From NCBI GenBank assembly GCA_937966555.1, contig CALCLY010000029.1, forward strand, positions 1 to 64,000: a stretch of DNA of 64,000 nt, in the 5' to 3' direction. The notes under the pieces were generated by a model. It searched no databases and was not told the origin of the DNA. It saw only the letters and a list, made by a program, of their open reading frames with translations. This document shows, one piece after another, positions 9,001 to 16,433 of the stretch (position 1 is the stretch's first letter; each line of letters opens with the position of its first letter). Source of the DNA: CALCLY01 sp900552775 (lineage in GTDB: Bacteria > Bacillota > Clostridia > UMGS1883 > UMGS1540). A program made the translations under genes and the position numbers.

Positions 9001-9403
9001 GCGTATGTCATTTGTGACGCTGGAAGATTTAAGCGGAAGTATAGAAGTTATAGTTTTCCCGAAAACTCTTTTAAAGTGCGATACGCTGCTTTCGGGTGAT
9101 TTGCCCGTTAAAGTAATCGGAAGAACAGATGTAAGAGAAAACGAAATACCTAAGATAATTGCGGAAGATATATTGCCTTTGCAAAAGGGAGAGGTAGAAG
9201 GCGGGCTTCTTCTGAATATTGAAAATAAGGCGCTGCTTGATGAAATACATCCGATAATAATGAAAAACACGGGGAAAGACGGTCTTTTTCTGGCTGTCGG
9301 AGAAAAAGAGTATGAAGCCGTACCGAAAATAAAAATAACGGAAAATCTGATAAATGAGCTGGGAAGTGTTCTCGGCGCAAAGAATGTTATAAGGAGAGTT
9401 TGA
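6005..9403 (+). CDS. dnaE: DNA polymerase III alpha subunit DnaE
   Basis: Replicative C-family DNA polymerase of 1132 residues. In order: an N-terminal PHP domain (HLHVHSEYSLLDG, LTDHGVMYG), the polymerase core with GPGRGSAAGSIV and the catalytic aspartates in PDIDVDF, finger and tandem HhH regions, and a C-terminal OB fold (about 975-1060). It is the DnaE1-type enzyme; the separate PolC normally found in Firmicutes is not in this window. The gene starts inside the whiA stop region (ATG 6005). mtrB follows after six bases, so the genes probably share a transcript. No intein is visible. Confidence 0.97.
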   Translation: MKNNFVHLHVHSEYSLLDGACRIKELAERAAELSMPALALTDHGVMYGAVDFYNAAKEAGIKPIIGCEVYVAPRSRFNKEMGIDNNISHLVLLAKNEEGYGNLIKIVSAGFVDGFYYKPRVDKELLSKYSGGLIALSACIAGEIPKLILNGNYDAAKKLALGYRDMFGEENFYLEIQDHGIAEQKKVNAALCKMSEETGIPLVATNDAHYLRREDAENHDLLLCIQTGKTVDDTDRLKFQTNEFYLKSGEEMENLFAYAPEAIKNTLKIAEMCNVEFEFGKLKLPRYPAPGDSFEYLKSLCDKGLARRYPKPTEEIQKRLSYELSVISDMGFVDYFLIVWDYVNFAKSHGIMVGPGRGSAAGSIVAYTLGITDIDPIKYGLIFERFLNPERISMPDIDVDFCYERRQEVIDYVVSKYGKDHVSQIITFGTMAARMAVRDVGRALGMPYGEVDAVAKMIPTELGITIKEALKVNPDIAALCEKDKSIKRLISVSSALEGLPRHASTHAAGVVICDKSVDEYVPLQKNDDVITTQFPMGTIERLGLLKMDFLGLRNLTVIKNTAELIRAGGTDFDIEKIDYDSPEVYKMISRGETEGVFQLESSGMKSFMKRLEPQNLEDIIAGISLYRPGPMDQIPRYIENKQHPDKIKYKHPLLADILDVTYGCIVYQEQVMQIVRVLGGYSLARADSVRKAMSKKKQDVMEKERAVFVKGAQERGVPEKTANEIYDDMIDFAKYAFNKSHAAAYAVVAYRTAYLKCFYKTEYFAALFNSIIGNTDKTAEYFEECTRMGIKILPPHINSSMARFSAESGAIRVGLCAVKNVGAAFCNSCVDERRENGDYLSLGDFVTRMVKRGSVSKRAVSSFILAGVFDGFNVTRSSLLAKHEELIDAAAAENKNNAAGQVSLFEISEDKSKTFSEEYPDIAEFNPRDLLEYEKEAMGIYVSGHPLDEFRREVERAETMSIGAIKRAAEESGEKTDKLSVTVAGLVAARKNKLTKSSARMSFVTLEDLSGSIEVIVFPKTLLKCDTLLSGDLPVKVIGRTDVRENEIPKIIAEDILPLQKGEVEGGLLLNIENKALLDEIHPIIMKNTGKDGLFLAVGEKEYEAVPKIKITENLINELGSVLGAKNVIRRV

Positions 9404-9409
9404 ACAAAA

Positions 9410-9634
9410 ATGAATTTAAACGGAGATTATATTGTAATCAAAGCACTCGAAAACGGTGTCAGCATAACGGGACTTACAAGAGGACGCGACACGAAGTTTC
9501 ATCACACGGAAAAGCTTGACGCAGGTCAGGTATATATAGCGCAGTTTACCGAGACCACTTCGGCGATAAAAGTGACAGGCAGAGCGGAAATCAAGACGGC
9601 GCACGGAGATCTTGAAAGCGGAACTGAGGAATAA
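9410..9634 (+). CDS. mtrB: TRAP, tryptophan RNA-binding attenuation protein homologue
   Basis: A 74-residue homologue of Bacillus TRAP, which forms an 11-subunit ring, binds tryptophan and wraps RNA carrying repeated GAG/UAG triplets to attenuate trp genes. The core GLTRGRDTKFHHTEKLD and the QFTE...TSAIKV segment align residue by residue. By that alignment T23 and S51 match tryptophan-pocket residues T25 and S53, and K35 and K54 match RNA-contacting K37 and K56. The third RNA contact, R58 of Bacillus, is a threonine here (T56), with an arginine two residues later. No trp genes or anti-TRAP gene are in the window. It lies between dnaE and a flavoprotein gene, six and two bases away. Confidence 0.93.
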   Translation: MNLNGDYIVIKALENGVSITGLTRGRDTKFHHTEKLDAGQVYIAQFTETTSAIKVTGRAEIKTAHGDLESGTEE

Positions 9635-9636
9635 AA

Positions 9637-10830
9637 ATGCTTGGAAAAACTGATGTTGCGGTTATAGGCGGCGGCGCTTCCGGGATTGCGGCGGCAATTT
9701 TTGCGGCACGCGGCGGAGCCGATGTGTATATATGCGAAAGATTGCCGCGTGTCGGAAAGAAAATTCTTGCGGCAGGAAACGGACGCTGTAATTTAAGCAA
9801 TGCGCAGCTTTCGCCCGAGAGATACAGAGGTGATATCGGGTTTGTCTCGCATGCGCTGAATTTGTTCGGACTTTCCGAGATGTTTGATTTTTTTGAAAGT
9901 GTGGGACTTCCGTGCACGGAACTTGAAAACGGAAAGCTTTTTCCGCAAAGCTTGCAGGCTTCATCGGTGCTTGATTTGCTTCGGGCAGAGTGTGAAAGAC
10001 TGAAAATAAAAGAGATTACCGATTTTTTTGTTACGTCAATAAAAAAAGAAAACGGAGGCTTTCGCATAGTTTCGGAAGATGATGAAATATTTGCAAAAAA
10101 AGTTATTGTTGCATGCGGCGGAATGGCTTCGCCAAAATTCGGAACGGACGGAAACGGCTATAATCTGCTGAAAAAATTCGGGCACACCGTATCCGAACTG
10201 CACCCTGCGCTGTTGCAGATTAAAACGGAAAAACCGCGCAAGGCGCTCAAAGGGATAAAACATGTCGGCAAGGCCACGCTCATATGCGGCGGAAGAAAGA
10301 TAAAAAGCTCGGAGGGAGAACTTCTTTTTACCGATTACGGGCTTTCGGGGCCGCCCGTGTTTAATCTTTCGGGTGACGCGGCGCTTGCGCTCTCGCGCGG
10401 CGAAAAAGCTGAAATATCCCTTGACTTGCTTCCGCAGACGGATTTTCGCGGGCTTTTGGAGCAAATGGAAAAAAGAGTTTTAAAATTTTCGCATCTTTCG
10501 GAAGAAAACTTTTTAAACGGTGTTTTGCCTAAAAAACTCGGCTATGAAATACGCAGAAGCGAAAGCACGGCGCGCGGTATGACGCGCCTTATGAAAGATT
10601 TTAGGTTTACAGTGAGCGGAACCACAGGTTTTGCAAACGCTCAGGTTACGTCCGGCGGAGTGAATACCGGTGAAATAGATAACGGCACCATGATGTCAAA
10701 AAAAGTTAAAAACCTTTATATAACCGGGGAGATAATGAATGTTGACGGTGACTGCGGCGGATTCAATCTGCAGTGGGCGTGGTGCACGGGTGCGCTTGCG
10801 GGACAGGACGCGGCGCGTACGCTGAAATAA
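9637..10830 (+). CDS. HI0933/BaiN-family NAD(P)/FAD-dependent oxidoreductase
   Basis: Flavoprotein of 397 residues in the HI0933 (YhiN/BaiN) family. The N-terminal FAD-binding GGGASGIAAAIFAARGG is followed by ERLPRVGKKILAAGNGRCN, which is diagnostic for this family, and the C-terminal half has GGVNTGEID and GEIMNVDGDCGGFNLQWAW. Some relatives act in bile-acid dehydroxylation, but most have no assigned substrate, and none can be read here. It begins two bases after mtrB, with GAGGAA as ribosome binding site, and is followed after 13 bases by another flavoprotein gene, so the pair is probably cotranscribed. Confidence 0.88.
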   Translation: MLGKTDVAVIGGGASGIAAAIFAARGGADVYICERLPRVGKKILAAGNGRCNLSNAQLSPERYRGDIGFVSHALNLFGLSEMFDFFESVGLPCTELENGKLFPQSLQASSVLDLLRAECERLKIKEITDFFVTSIKKENGGFRIVSEDDEIFAKKVIVACGGMASPKFGTDGNGYNLLKKFGHTVSELHPALLQIKTEKPRKALKGIKHVGKATLICGGRKIKSSEGELLFTDYGLSGPPVFNLSGDAALALSRGEKAEISLDLLPQTDFRGLLEQMEKRVLKFSHLSEENFLNGVLPKKLGYEIRRSESTARGMTRLMKDFRFTVSGTTGFANAQVTSGGVNTGEIDNGTMMSKKVKNLYITGEIMNVDGDCGGFNLQWAWCTGALAGQDAARTLK

Positions 10831-10843
10831 CGGAGAACAACAA

Positions 10844-12388
10844 ATGATTTTGGTAAAAGACATAAAACTTCCGCCGGAAAAAGCAGCGGATGTAAAAAAA
10901 GCGGCGGCAAAAAAACTTGCGGTTTCGGAAGACGATATCACGGATATCAAAATTTTGCGCCGTTCCATAGACGCGCGAAAAAAACCGATGTATATTTTTA
11001 CGGCTGCGGTGTCTCTGCGGAACGAAAAGAATGTAAGCGGCGAAAGATATGAAGGAATTAAGCCGATTTATATAAAAAAAGCAAAATTTAGAAAACGTCC
11101 GGTTATAGCCGGATTCGGGCCCGCCGGAATGTTTGCGGCGCTGATGCTTGCACGTGCGGGCGCAATGCCGCTTGTACTTGAACAGGGGAAAAGCGTGGAG
11201 GAAAGAAAGCGTGATGTTGCCGCGTTTTTCGGCGGCGGGGAGCTTTGCGAAAGTTCCAATATTCAGTTCGGTGAAGGCGGCGCAGGTACTTTTTCCGACG
11301 GCAAGCTTGCAACGGGCATAAAGAGCAGATATATAAAAAATGTGCTCGGCACGTTTGTTGAATTCGGAGCAAAAGAGGATATACTCATTGACGCAAAGCC
11401 GCATATAGGCAGCGATGTTTTGCCGCGTGTGGTTACAAATATCAGAAAAGAAATTGAAAGACTTGGCGGTGAAGTAAAATTCGAGACCACGCTTGAAGAT
11501 ATAATAACGGATAAAAATGTGCTTTGCGGTGTCAAAACAGATAAAGGTGAAATTGAAACCGATACGCTGTTTCTGGCAGTCGGCCACAGCGCCGGAAAGA
11601 CTTTCGGAATGCTGCAAAAAAACGGAGTGCGGCTTGAATCAAAGCCGTTTTCGGTAGGGTGCAGAATAGAACATCTGCAAAAGGACATAAGCCGTGCGCA
11701 GTACGGCGCAGCTTCAAAAATACTGCCGCCGGCAGATTACAAGCTTGCGTGCCACTTAAAAAACGGGTTTTCGGTTTATACATTTTGCATGTGCCCGGGC
11801 GGTTATGTTGTAAATTCCGGCTCGGAGAAAGGCGGAATAGTAACAAACGGCTACAGCGAGAGCCGAAGGGACGGTAAAAATGCAAACAGTGCATTGCTTG
11901 TGGGAGTTTCTCCGGAGGTCTTCGGGGATGACCCTTTGGGCGGCATAGAGTTTCAGAGAAAAATAGAAAAAGCGGCATTTGATATTTCGGGCAGCTTTAA
12001 AGCGCCGTGTCAGCTTGTGGGAGATTTTTTGCAGGGCAAAGAATCTCGTCGGATCGGAGATATAGAACCTACTTTTTCGGGCGGAGTTACGCTTTCGGAT
12101 ATTTCGCTTTGTCTTCCGCGGTTTGCGTCGGAAAGCCTGCGCGAGGGGATAAGGCAATTTGCCACACGTTTGCATGGGTTTGACAGATATGACGCCGTTT
12201 TAACGGCGCCCGAAACGAGAAGCTCATCGCCTGTGCGGATTGTTCGCGATAAAGAAAGCATGCAAAGCGAAATAAAAGGAATATATCCCATAGGCGAGGG
12301 AAGCGGCTATGCAGGCGGTATAACCTCATCGGCAATAGACGGAATATATGCGGCGGAAAAAGCGATAGAGTTAAACTTGGGAGGTTAA
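10844..12388 (+). CDS. FAD-dependent dehydrogenase (COG2509 type)
   Basis: Flavoprotein of 514 residues. A small N-terminal alpha/beta domain (about 1-75) precedes the dinucleotide-binding motif GFGPAGMFAALMLARAG (about 88-104). The GEGGAGTFSDGKLATG segment and the C-terminal GEGSGYAGGITSSAIDG are typical of the uncharacterised COG2509 FAD-dependent dehydrogenases common in Clostridia. The physiological substrate is unknown. It starts at ATG 10844 after CGGAG and runs to within four bases of a methyltransferase gene. It shares the FAD-binding architecture of the preceding gene but is not a recent duplicate. Confidence 0.88.
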   Translation: MILVKDIKLPPEKAADVKKAAAKKLAVSEDDITDIKILRRSIDARKKPMYIFTAAVSLRNEKNVSGERYEGIKPIYIKKAKFRKRPVIAGFGPAGMFAALMLARAGAMPLVLEQGKSVEERKRDVAAFFGGGELCESSNIQFGEGGAGTFSDGKLATGIKSRYIKNVLGTFVEFGAKEDILIDAKPHIGSDVLPRVVTNIRKEIERLGGEVKFETTLEDIITDKNVLCGVKTDKGEIETDTLFLAVGHSAGKTFGMLQKNGVRLESKPFSVGCRIEHLQKDISRAQYGAASKILPPADYKLACHLKNGFSVYTFCMCPGGYVVNSGSEKGGIVTNGYSESRRDGKNANSALLVGVSPEVFGDDPLGGIEFQRKIEKAAFDISGSFKAPCQLVGDFLQGKESRRIGDIEPTFSGGVTLSDISLCLPRFASESLREGIRQFATRLHGFDRYDAVLTAPETRSSSPVRIVRDKESMQSEIKGIYPIGEGSGYAGGITSSAIDGIYAAEKAIELNLGG

Positions 12389-12391
12389 TTT

Positions 12392-13240
12392 ATGTATATA
12401 AGAAGTAAAATATTGCTTGCGGCAAACAAGCTTTTCAAAGCGCCGGTTCATCCTTTTAATCTGCAGAATGACGGTGTTAAAAGCTATGCCGAATGGCAGT
12501 TTGAACGCGGAGAGAAAACAATTGAGTTTTTTCTCAAGGGTTATTCAAAAGAACAGATGTTCAAGGATAAAATCGTGGTTGACATAGGCTGCGGCGCGGC
12601 AGGAAAATCGCTTTACTATGCGTCGCTCGGAGCGGAGAAGGTTTACGGTCTCGAGATTCTTGAAAAATACCGCGGCGAGGCGGAAGCCTTGGCGAAGAAA
12701 AAAGGTCTTTCCGATAAATTTTCTTTTGTGTGCGGAGATTCGGCGAAACTGCCGTTTGAGGACGGGTTTGCCGATACGGTTATAGTCAACGACGCAATGG
12801 AGCATGTTGACGACCCTAAGCAGACCATCAGAGAAATGATGCGTATATTAAAACCCGGCGGCAGAATTTTTATAAATTTTCCTCCGTATTACCATCCCAT
12901 GGGCGCGCATCTGACGGACGCGGTGTATATTCCGTGGGTGCAGATGTTTTTCCCGGATAAGGTGCTTATAGAAAGCTATAAAGAGCTTGTGCATGACTTG
13001 CCCGACGGCGAGGAACGCATAAAATTCAGAATTTCAAAAAATAAAAAAGGAGAAGAGTACTTCTCCTACATAAACAAGATGACATTGAAAAGGTTTAAAA
13101 CAATTTTAAACGCACTTGACATAACGCCCGAATATTACAGCGAGGAACCGCTGCGCGGATTTTTGGCGCCGGCTGCAAAAACGGCTCTTTTCAAAGAAAT
13201 GCTCGTTAAAATGGCGGTGTGCGTGCTGAAAAAAGATTAG
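12392..13240 (+). CDS. Class I SAM-dependent methyltransferase
   Basis: Methyltransferase of 282 residues with the S-adenosylmethionine motif VVDIGCGAAGKSLYYASLGA (about 61-80), the acidic motif II near GLEIL, and VNDAMEHVDDPKQTI followed by MMRILKPGGRIFINFP (post-motif). It resembles UbiE/type 11 methyltransferases, so the substrate is probably a small molecule or lipid; nothing narrows it further. GGGAGG lies at the end of the upstream gene, eight bases before the ATG. Its stop codon overlaps the end of ireB on the other strand by a few bases, so the two genes converge tail to tail. Confidence 0.85.
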   Translation: MYIRSKILLAANKLFKAPVHPFNLQNDGVKSYAEWQFERGEKTIEFFLKGYSKEQMFKDKIVVDIGCGAAGKSLYYASLGAEKVYGLEILEKYRGEAEALAKKKGLSDKFSFVCGDSAKLPFEDGFADTVIVNDAMEHVDDPKQTIREMMRILKPGGRIFINFPPYYHPMGAHLTDAVYIPWVQMFFPDKVLIESYKELVHDLPDGEERIKFRISKNKKGEEYFSYINKMTLKRFKTILNALDITPEYYSEEPLRGFLAPAAKTALFKEMLVKMAVCVLKKD

Positions 13241-13494
13241 ATTTTGCCGAGGTCGTGCAGGCATTTCTTCAAAAGAAGCTCTATGATTTCATCGCGCTCG
13301 ACGCGGATTATCACGGCGCGGGCGTTGTTATGGCTTGTGATATATGTCGGGTCTCCCGAGAGGATATATCCCACAAGCTGACTTATCGGATCATAGCCCT
13401 TTTCCGTAAGAGATTCATACACGTCCGAAATTACATCGAGAATTTGCTCCGAACGGTCGGGCTGGGGTGAAAATTTAATGGTATTGTTTTCCAT
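13237..13494 (-). CDS. ireB: IreB family regulatory protein (UPF0297)
   Basis: Short cytosolic protein (85 residues) of the IreB/YrzL family. In Enterococcus IreB is a phosphorylated target of the IreK kinase/IreP phosphatase pair and negatively affects cephalosporin resistance; in other Firmicutes its role is largely inferred. The family core DVISDVYESLTEKGYDP, QLVGYILSGDPTYI and ITSHNNAR is intact. It is the only minus-strand gene between hprK and the XRE gene at 44.4 kb. Usually it sits with yqgF/ruvX and alaS, but here it stands alone with its own promoter. Confidence 0.93.
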   Translation of the reverse strand: MENNTIKFSPQPDRSEQILDVISDVYESLTEKGYDPISQLVGYILSGDPTYITSHNNARAVIIRVERDEIIELLLKKCLHDLGKI

Positions 13495-13530
13495 GACAAC
13501 GCTCCCTTTCTTACATAAAATCTGTCTTTA

Positions 13531-13559
13531 TATATATCTTACAATATAAATATTAACAA
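13531..13559 (-). promoter_or_regulatory. SigA-type promoter for ireB
   Basis: On the minus strand TTGTTA (13554-13559) and TATATA (13531-13536) are 17 bases apart, 37 bases upstream of the ireB start. AGGGAG serves as its ribosome binding site. Confidence 0.55.
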
Positions 13560-13669
13560 ATCAAGGGATTTTTTATTACAATGTTATTACGAGTTTGTGA
13601 ATAAAACGGGATATATTTCGGCGGTTCGGCATTTTTGATAGTTTTTTGATTACACTTTTGTAAAAAACC

Positions 13670-13698
13670 TTGTGTTTTTGCCGAATGTGTAGTATTAT
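13670..13698 (+). promoter_or_regulatory. SigA-type promoter for the SpoIID-domain gene
   Basis: TTGTGT (13670-13675) and TATTAT (13693-13698) with a 17-base spacer, 24 bases before the ATG at 13722, whose ribosome binding site is AAAGGAGG. No sporulation-sigma consensus is evident. Confidence 0.5.
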
Positions 13699-13721
13699 GG
13701 TGTACAAAGGAGGATATCGGC

Positions 13722-14873
13722 ATGAAAAAAACAATTGTTATGCTTTTGTGTGCGGCGCTCGTTTTTGCTTGCGGCGCCGGGGTAAGCGCATATAACGGGG
13801 AATATACCGAAATGAGGCTCGGGCTGTTTTACGGCAGCACGGCGCAGGACACCGTGACGCTGCACAGCAGCGGCGGATTTAATATCTGCCTGGGAGAGGA
13901 CGGCAATTACGCTTACCTTTTTTCGATGCTTGAGGATGATATTGTAATCACAAAAAGCGGAGAAAAGGATTTTATGATAAACGGAAACCCGTTCTGGACA
14001 ACGGGGCAGTTCGCAATCAAGCCGGCATACGGAAAAATCACGGTAAACGGCACGGAGTACAGAGGCTTCGTCTCGCTCAAAAGGCTTTCAAGCGGTGATA
14101 TAACGGTTATAAACGTTATAGGGCTTGAGGAATATCTGTGGGGCGTTGTTGGAAAAGAGATGTCCCCCTCATGGAACAATGAGGCGCTCAAGGCGCAGGC
14201 TCTCTGCGCGAGAAGCTATGCGCTGACGCACAGAAACGATTTTGCAAGCTATGGCTTTGACTTGACAATAACGCAGCGTTCACAGGTATACGGCGGAACG
14301 GCGGCGGAAACGGAAAGCACGCGCAGAGCGGTTTCCGAGACAGCGGGCAAAGCCATAAGATATAACGGCAATGTGGTAGAAGCGTTTTTCTTTGCGTCCG
14401 ACGGGGGAAGCACGGAAGATGTGAAAAATGTTTGGGGCAGCTCGCTTCCGTATCTGAAGGCCGTGCTTGACCCGTACGAAAAGCCGGAAGAAGCTTCGCG
14501 CTATTTCTGGAATGTGACGCTTTCAAGAGATGAGGTTATCAAAAAACTTGTTTCAAAAAGTATTCTCATAGGCGATGTGCAGAATATAGAGATAACCGAA
14601 ACCGCACCCACGGGGCGCGTCACGGGACTTCGCGTTACGGGGTCTCGCGGCGAATACAACGCAAAGCGCGAGGGGGCGAGAACGCTCTTTTCACTGTACA
14701 GCCAGTTTTTCGCCGTTACTCGTTCCGAAGACGGAGAGACGTACACGTTTTCCGGAAAGGGCTACGGTCACGCCGTGGGCATGAGCCAGTGGGGCGCAAA
14801 AGCGATGGCGGACAGAGGCTTTTCGTGTGACGATATAATAAAATTCTATTTCACCGGTGTGGAGGTATACTGA
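13722..14873 (+). CDS. Exported SpoIID/LytB-domain protein
   Basis: Secreted protein of 383 residues with an N-terminal signal peptide (MKKTIVMLLCAALVFACG to about residue 24). The SpoIID domain covers roughly 115-380 and shows GLEEYLWGVVGKEMSPSW, EALKAQALCARSYAL and the terminal GKGYGHAVGMSQWGAKAMADRG. SpoIID is a lytic transglycosylase that degrades peptidoglycan during engulfment; the glutamate in GKEM is the likely catalytic residue. Many Clostridia have several such proteins, some not sporulation-specific, and the SigA-like promoter argues for vegetative expression. It lacks the N-terminal transmembrane anchor of true SpoIID. The queA start lies three bases after its stop. Confidence 0.88.
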   Translation: MKKTIVMLLCAALVFACGAGVSAYNGEYTEMRLGLFYGSTAQDTVTLHSSGGFNICLGEDGNYAYLFSMLEDDIVITKSGEKDFMINGNPFWTTGQFAIKPAYGKITVNGTEYRGFVSLKRLSSGDITVINVIGLEEYLWGVVGKEMSPSWNNEALKAQALCARSYALTHRNDFASYGFDLTITQRSQVYGGTAAETESTRRAVSETAGKAIRYNGNVVEAFFFASDGGSTEDVKNVWGSSLPYLKAVLDPYEKPEEASRYFWNVTLSRDEVIKKLVSKSILIGDVQNIEITETAPTGRVTGLRVTGSRGEYNAKREGARTLFSLYSQFFAVTRSEDGETYTFSGKGYGHAVGMSQWGAKAMADRGFSCDDIIKFYFTGVEVY

Positions 14874-14875
14874 TT

Positions 14876-15913
14876 TTGACTACGGAAGATTTTGATTACG
14901 AGCTTCCCGAAGAACTTATAGCACAGGAGCCGCTCAAATGCAGAAGCGACTCCCGTTTGCTTGTTTTGAGGGACGGGGAAATTGAGCACAAAACGTTTAA
15001 AGATATAAAAAGCTATCTCAAAAAAGGCGATTGCCTTGTTTTAAACGATACGCGCGTTATGCCGGCAAGGCTTTACGGCGTGAAAGAGGAGACCGGGGCG
15101 GCAATAGAATTTTTGCTGCTGCGAAGAATCGATCTTAACACGTGGGAGGTTATTTTAAAGCCGGGAAAACGTGCGAAAAAGGGCGCAAAATTTGTGTTCG
15201 GCGATATTTTGCATGCCGAAATTCTTGAGGTTTTGGAGGACGGAAACCGAATAGTGCGCTTTACGTACGAGGGCGTTTTCGAGGAAATTCTCGATAAGCT
15301 CGGAGAAGTTCCGCTGCCGCCCTACATAACGAAAAAGCTTGACGATAAAGAGCGATATCAAACAGTTTATTCCAAAGAACCCGGCTCCGCGGCCGCACCG
15401 ACGGCAGGGCTGCACTTTACGCGCGAGCTGCTCGATGAGATTCGTAAAATGGGCGTCAATATAGCTTATGTAACGCTTCATGTCGGGCTCGGAACATTTC
15501 GCCCCGTCAAGGTCTCGGACGTGACAAAGCACGTTATGCACAGCGAGTATTACAGCGTTCCGAAAGAGACGGCGGATATTGTAAATAAAACAAAAAAAGA
15601 AGGCGGCAGGGTTATAGCGGTCGGCACAACGTCTGTAAGAACGCTTGAATCTGCTGCGGATGAAAACGGATATCTGCCTTCAAAATCCGGGGATACAAGT
15701 ATTTTTATTTATCCCCCGTACAAATTCAAGGTTGTTGATTGCCTGCTTACAAACTTTCATTTGCCCAAATCCACACTCATTATGCTTGTTTCGGCGCTGG
15801 CGGGCAAGGACAATATAATGAAGGCATATAAAGAAGCCGTTAAAGAACGGTACAGATTTTTCAGCTTCGGCGACGCGATGTTTATTTGCCGGAAGGGAGA
15901 AAAGCATGAATGA
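14876..15913 (+). CDS. queA: S-adenosylmethionine:tRNA ribosyltransferase-isomerase QueA
   Basis: Adds the cyclopentene ring precursor (epoxyqueuosine) to preQ1-modified tRNA, the penultimate step of queuosine synthesis. The 345 residues include FDYELPEELIAQEP at the N-terminus, LVLNDTRVMPARL, the central APTAGLHFT and the C-terminal LLTNFHLPKSTLIMLVSA, all hallmarks. It uses a TTG start (14876) with GGAGG ten bases upstream, inside the end of the SpoIID gene. tgt, the next queuosine gene, follows one gene later, so this is a partial queuosine operon. The GNAT start overlaps its end by eight bases. Confidence 0.96.
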   Translation: MTTEDFDYELPEELIAQEPLKCRSDSRLLVLRDGEIEHKTFKDIKSYLKKGDCLVLNDTRVMPARLYGVKEETGAAIEFLLLRRIDLNTWEVILKPGKRAKKGAKFVFGDILHAEILEVLEDGNRIVRFTYEGVFEEILDKLGEVPLPPYITKKLDDKERYQTVYSKEPGSAAAPTAGLHFTRELLDEIRKMGVNIAYVTLHVGLGTFRPVKVSDVTKHVMHSEYYSVPKETADIVNKTKKEGGRVIAVGTTSVRTLESAADENGYLPSKSGDTSIFIYPPYKFKVVDCLLTNFHLPKSTLIMLVSALAGKDNIMKAYKEAVKERYRFFSFGDAMFICRKGEKHE

Positions 15914-16421
15914 CTATGTTTGCCGCGTTGCAGCTTCGGACGAGGTTAAAAAACGCTGGGAAAAGCTCGTGATGAGAAATCCGCATGACGCGGCATGGAA
16001 GGAATGGGCGGTGAAATTCGAGGAAGGCGTAAAGCGCGGCGGAAGAATTTGCTTTTACGGCTTTTTAAGAGGTACCGTAATAGCCGAGGCAACAGCAGCC
16101 GTAAAGTGCGGCGAGCTAAAATTTCCGGAAGGGCTTGTCGATGACAAAACGGCATATTTAATGGCTTTCAGAACGGACAAGGAATACCGCGGAAAGGGGT
16201 ATTTTTCAAAGCTTTACCGCTTTGCGGAAAAATATCTTGCCGACATGGGCTTTAGCCGTCTTACGATAGGCGTTGAGGACGGAGATATTATAAATTCGGA
16301 AAGATATAAAAAATGGGGCTTTGCGGAATACGTCAAGTGCGTGACGGAGTTTGATCCGCCCGCAAAAGAAGGCGCAGAGCCGCAAAAAGTTGTTATAAAG
16401 TATTACGCAAAAAATTTATAA
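15906..16421 (+). CDS. GNAT-family N-acetyltransferase
   Basis: A 171-residue protein with the GNAT fold: the acetyl-CoA pyrophosphate-binding stretch reads AFRTDKEYRGKGYFSKLYRFAEKYL (R-x-x-G-x-G/A motif around 94-99), followed by LGFSRL-like strands and the terminal YKKWGFAEY. It acts in the cytosol and its acceptor substrate is unknown. It is inserted between queA and tgt with overlapping start (ATG 15906) and a 12-base gap to tgt, which shows cotranscription but does not by itself imply a queuosine role. Confidence 0.82.
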   Translation: MNDYVCRVAASDEVKKRWEKLVMRNPHDAAWKEWAVKFEEGVKRGGRICFYGFLRGTVIAEATAAVKCGELKFPEGLVDDKTAYLMAFRTDKEYRGKGYFSKLYRFAEKYLADMGFSRLTIGVEDGDIINSERYKKWGFAEYVKCVTEFDPPAKEGAEPQKVVIKYYAKNL

Positions 16422-16433
16422 AGAGGATTACAT

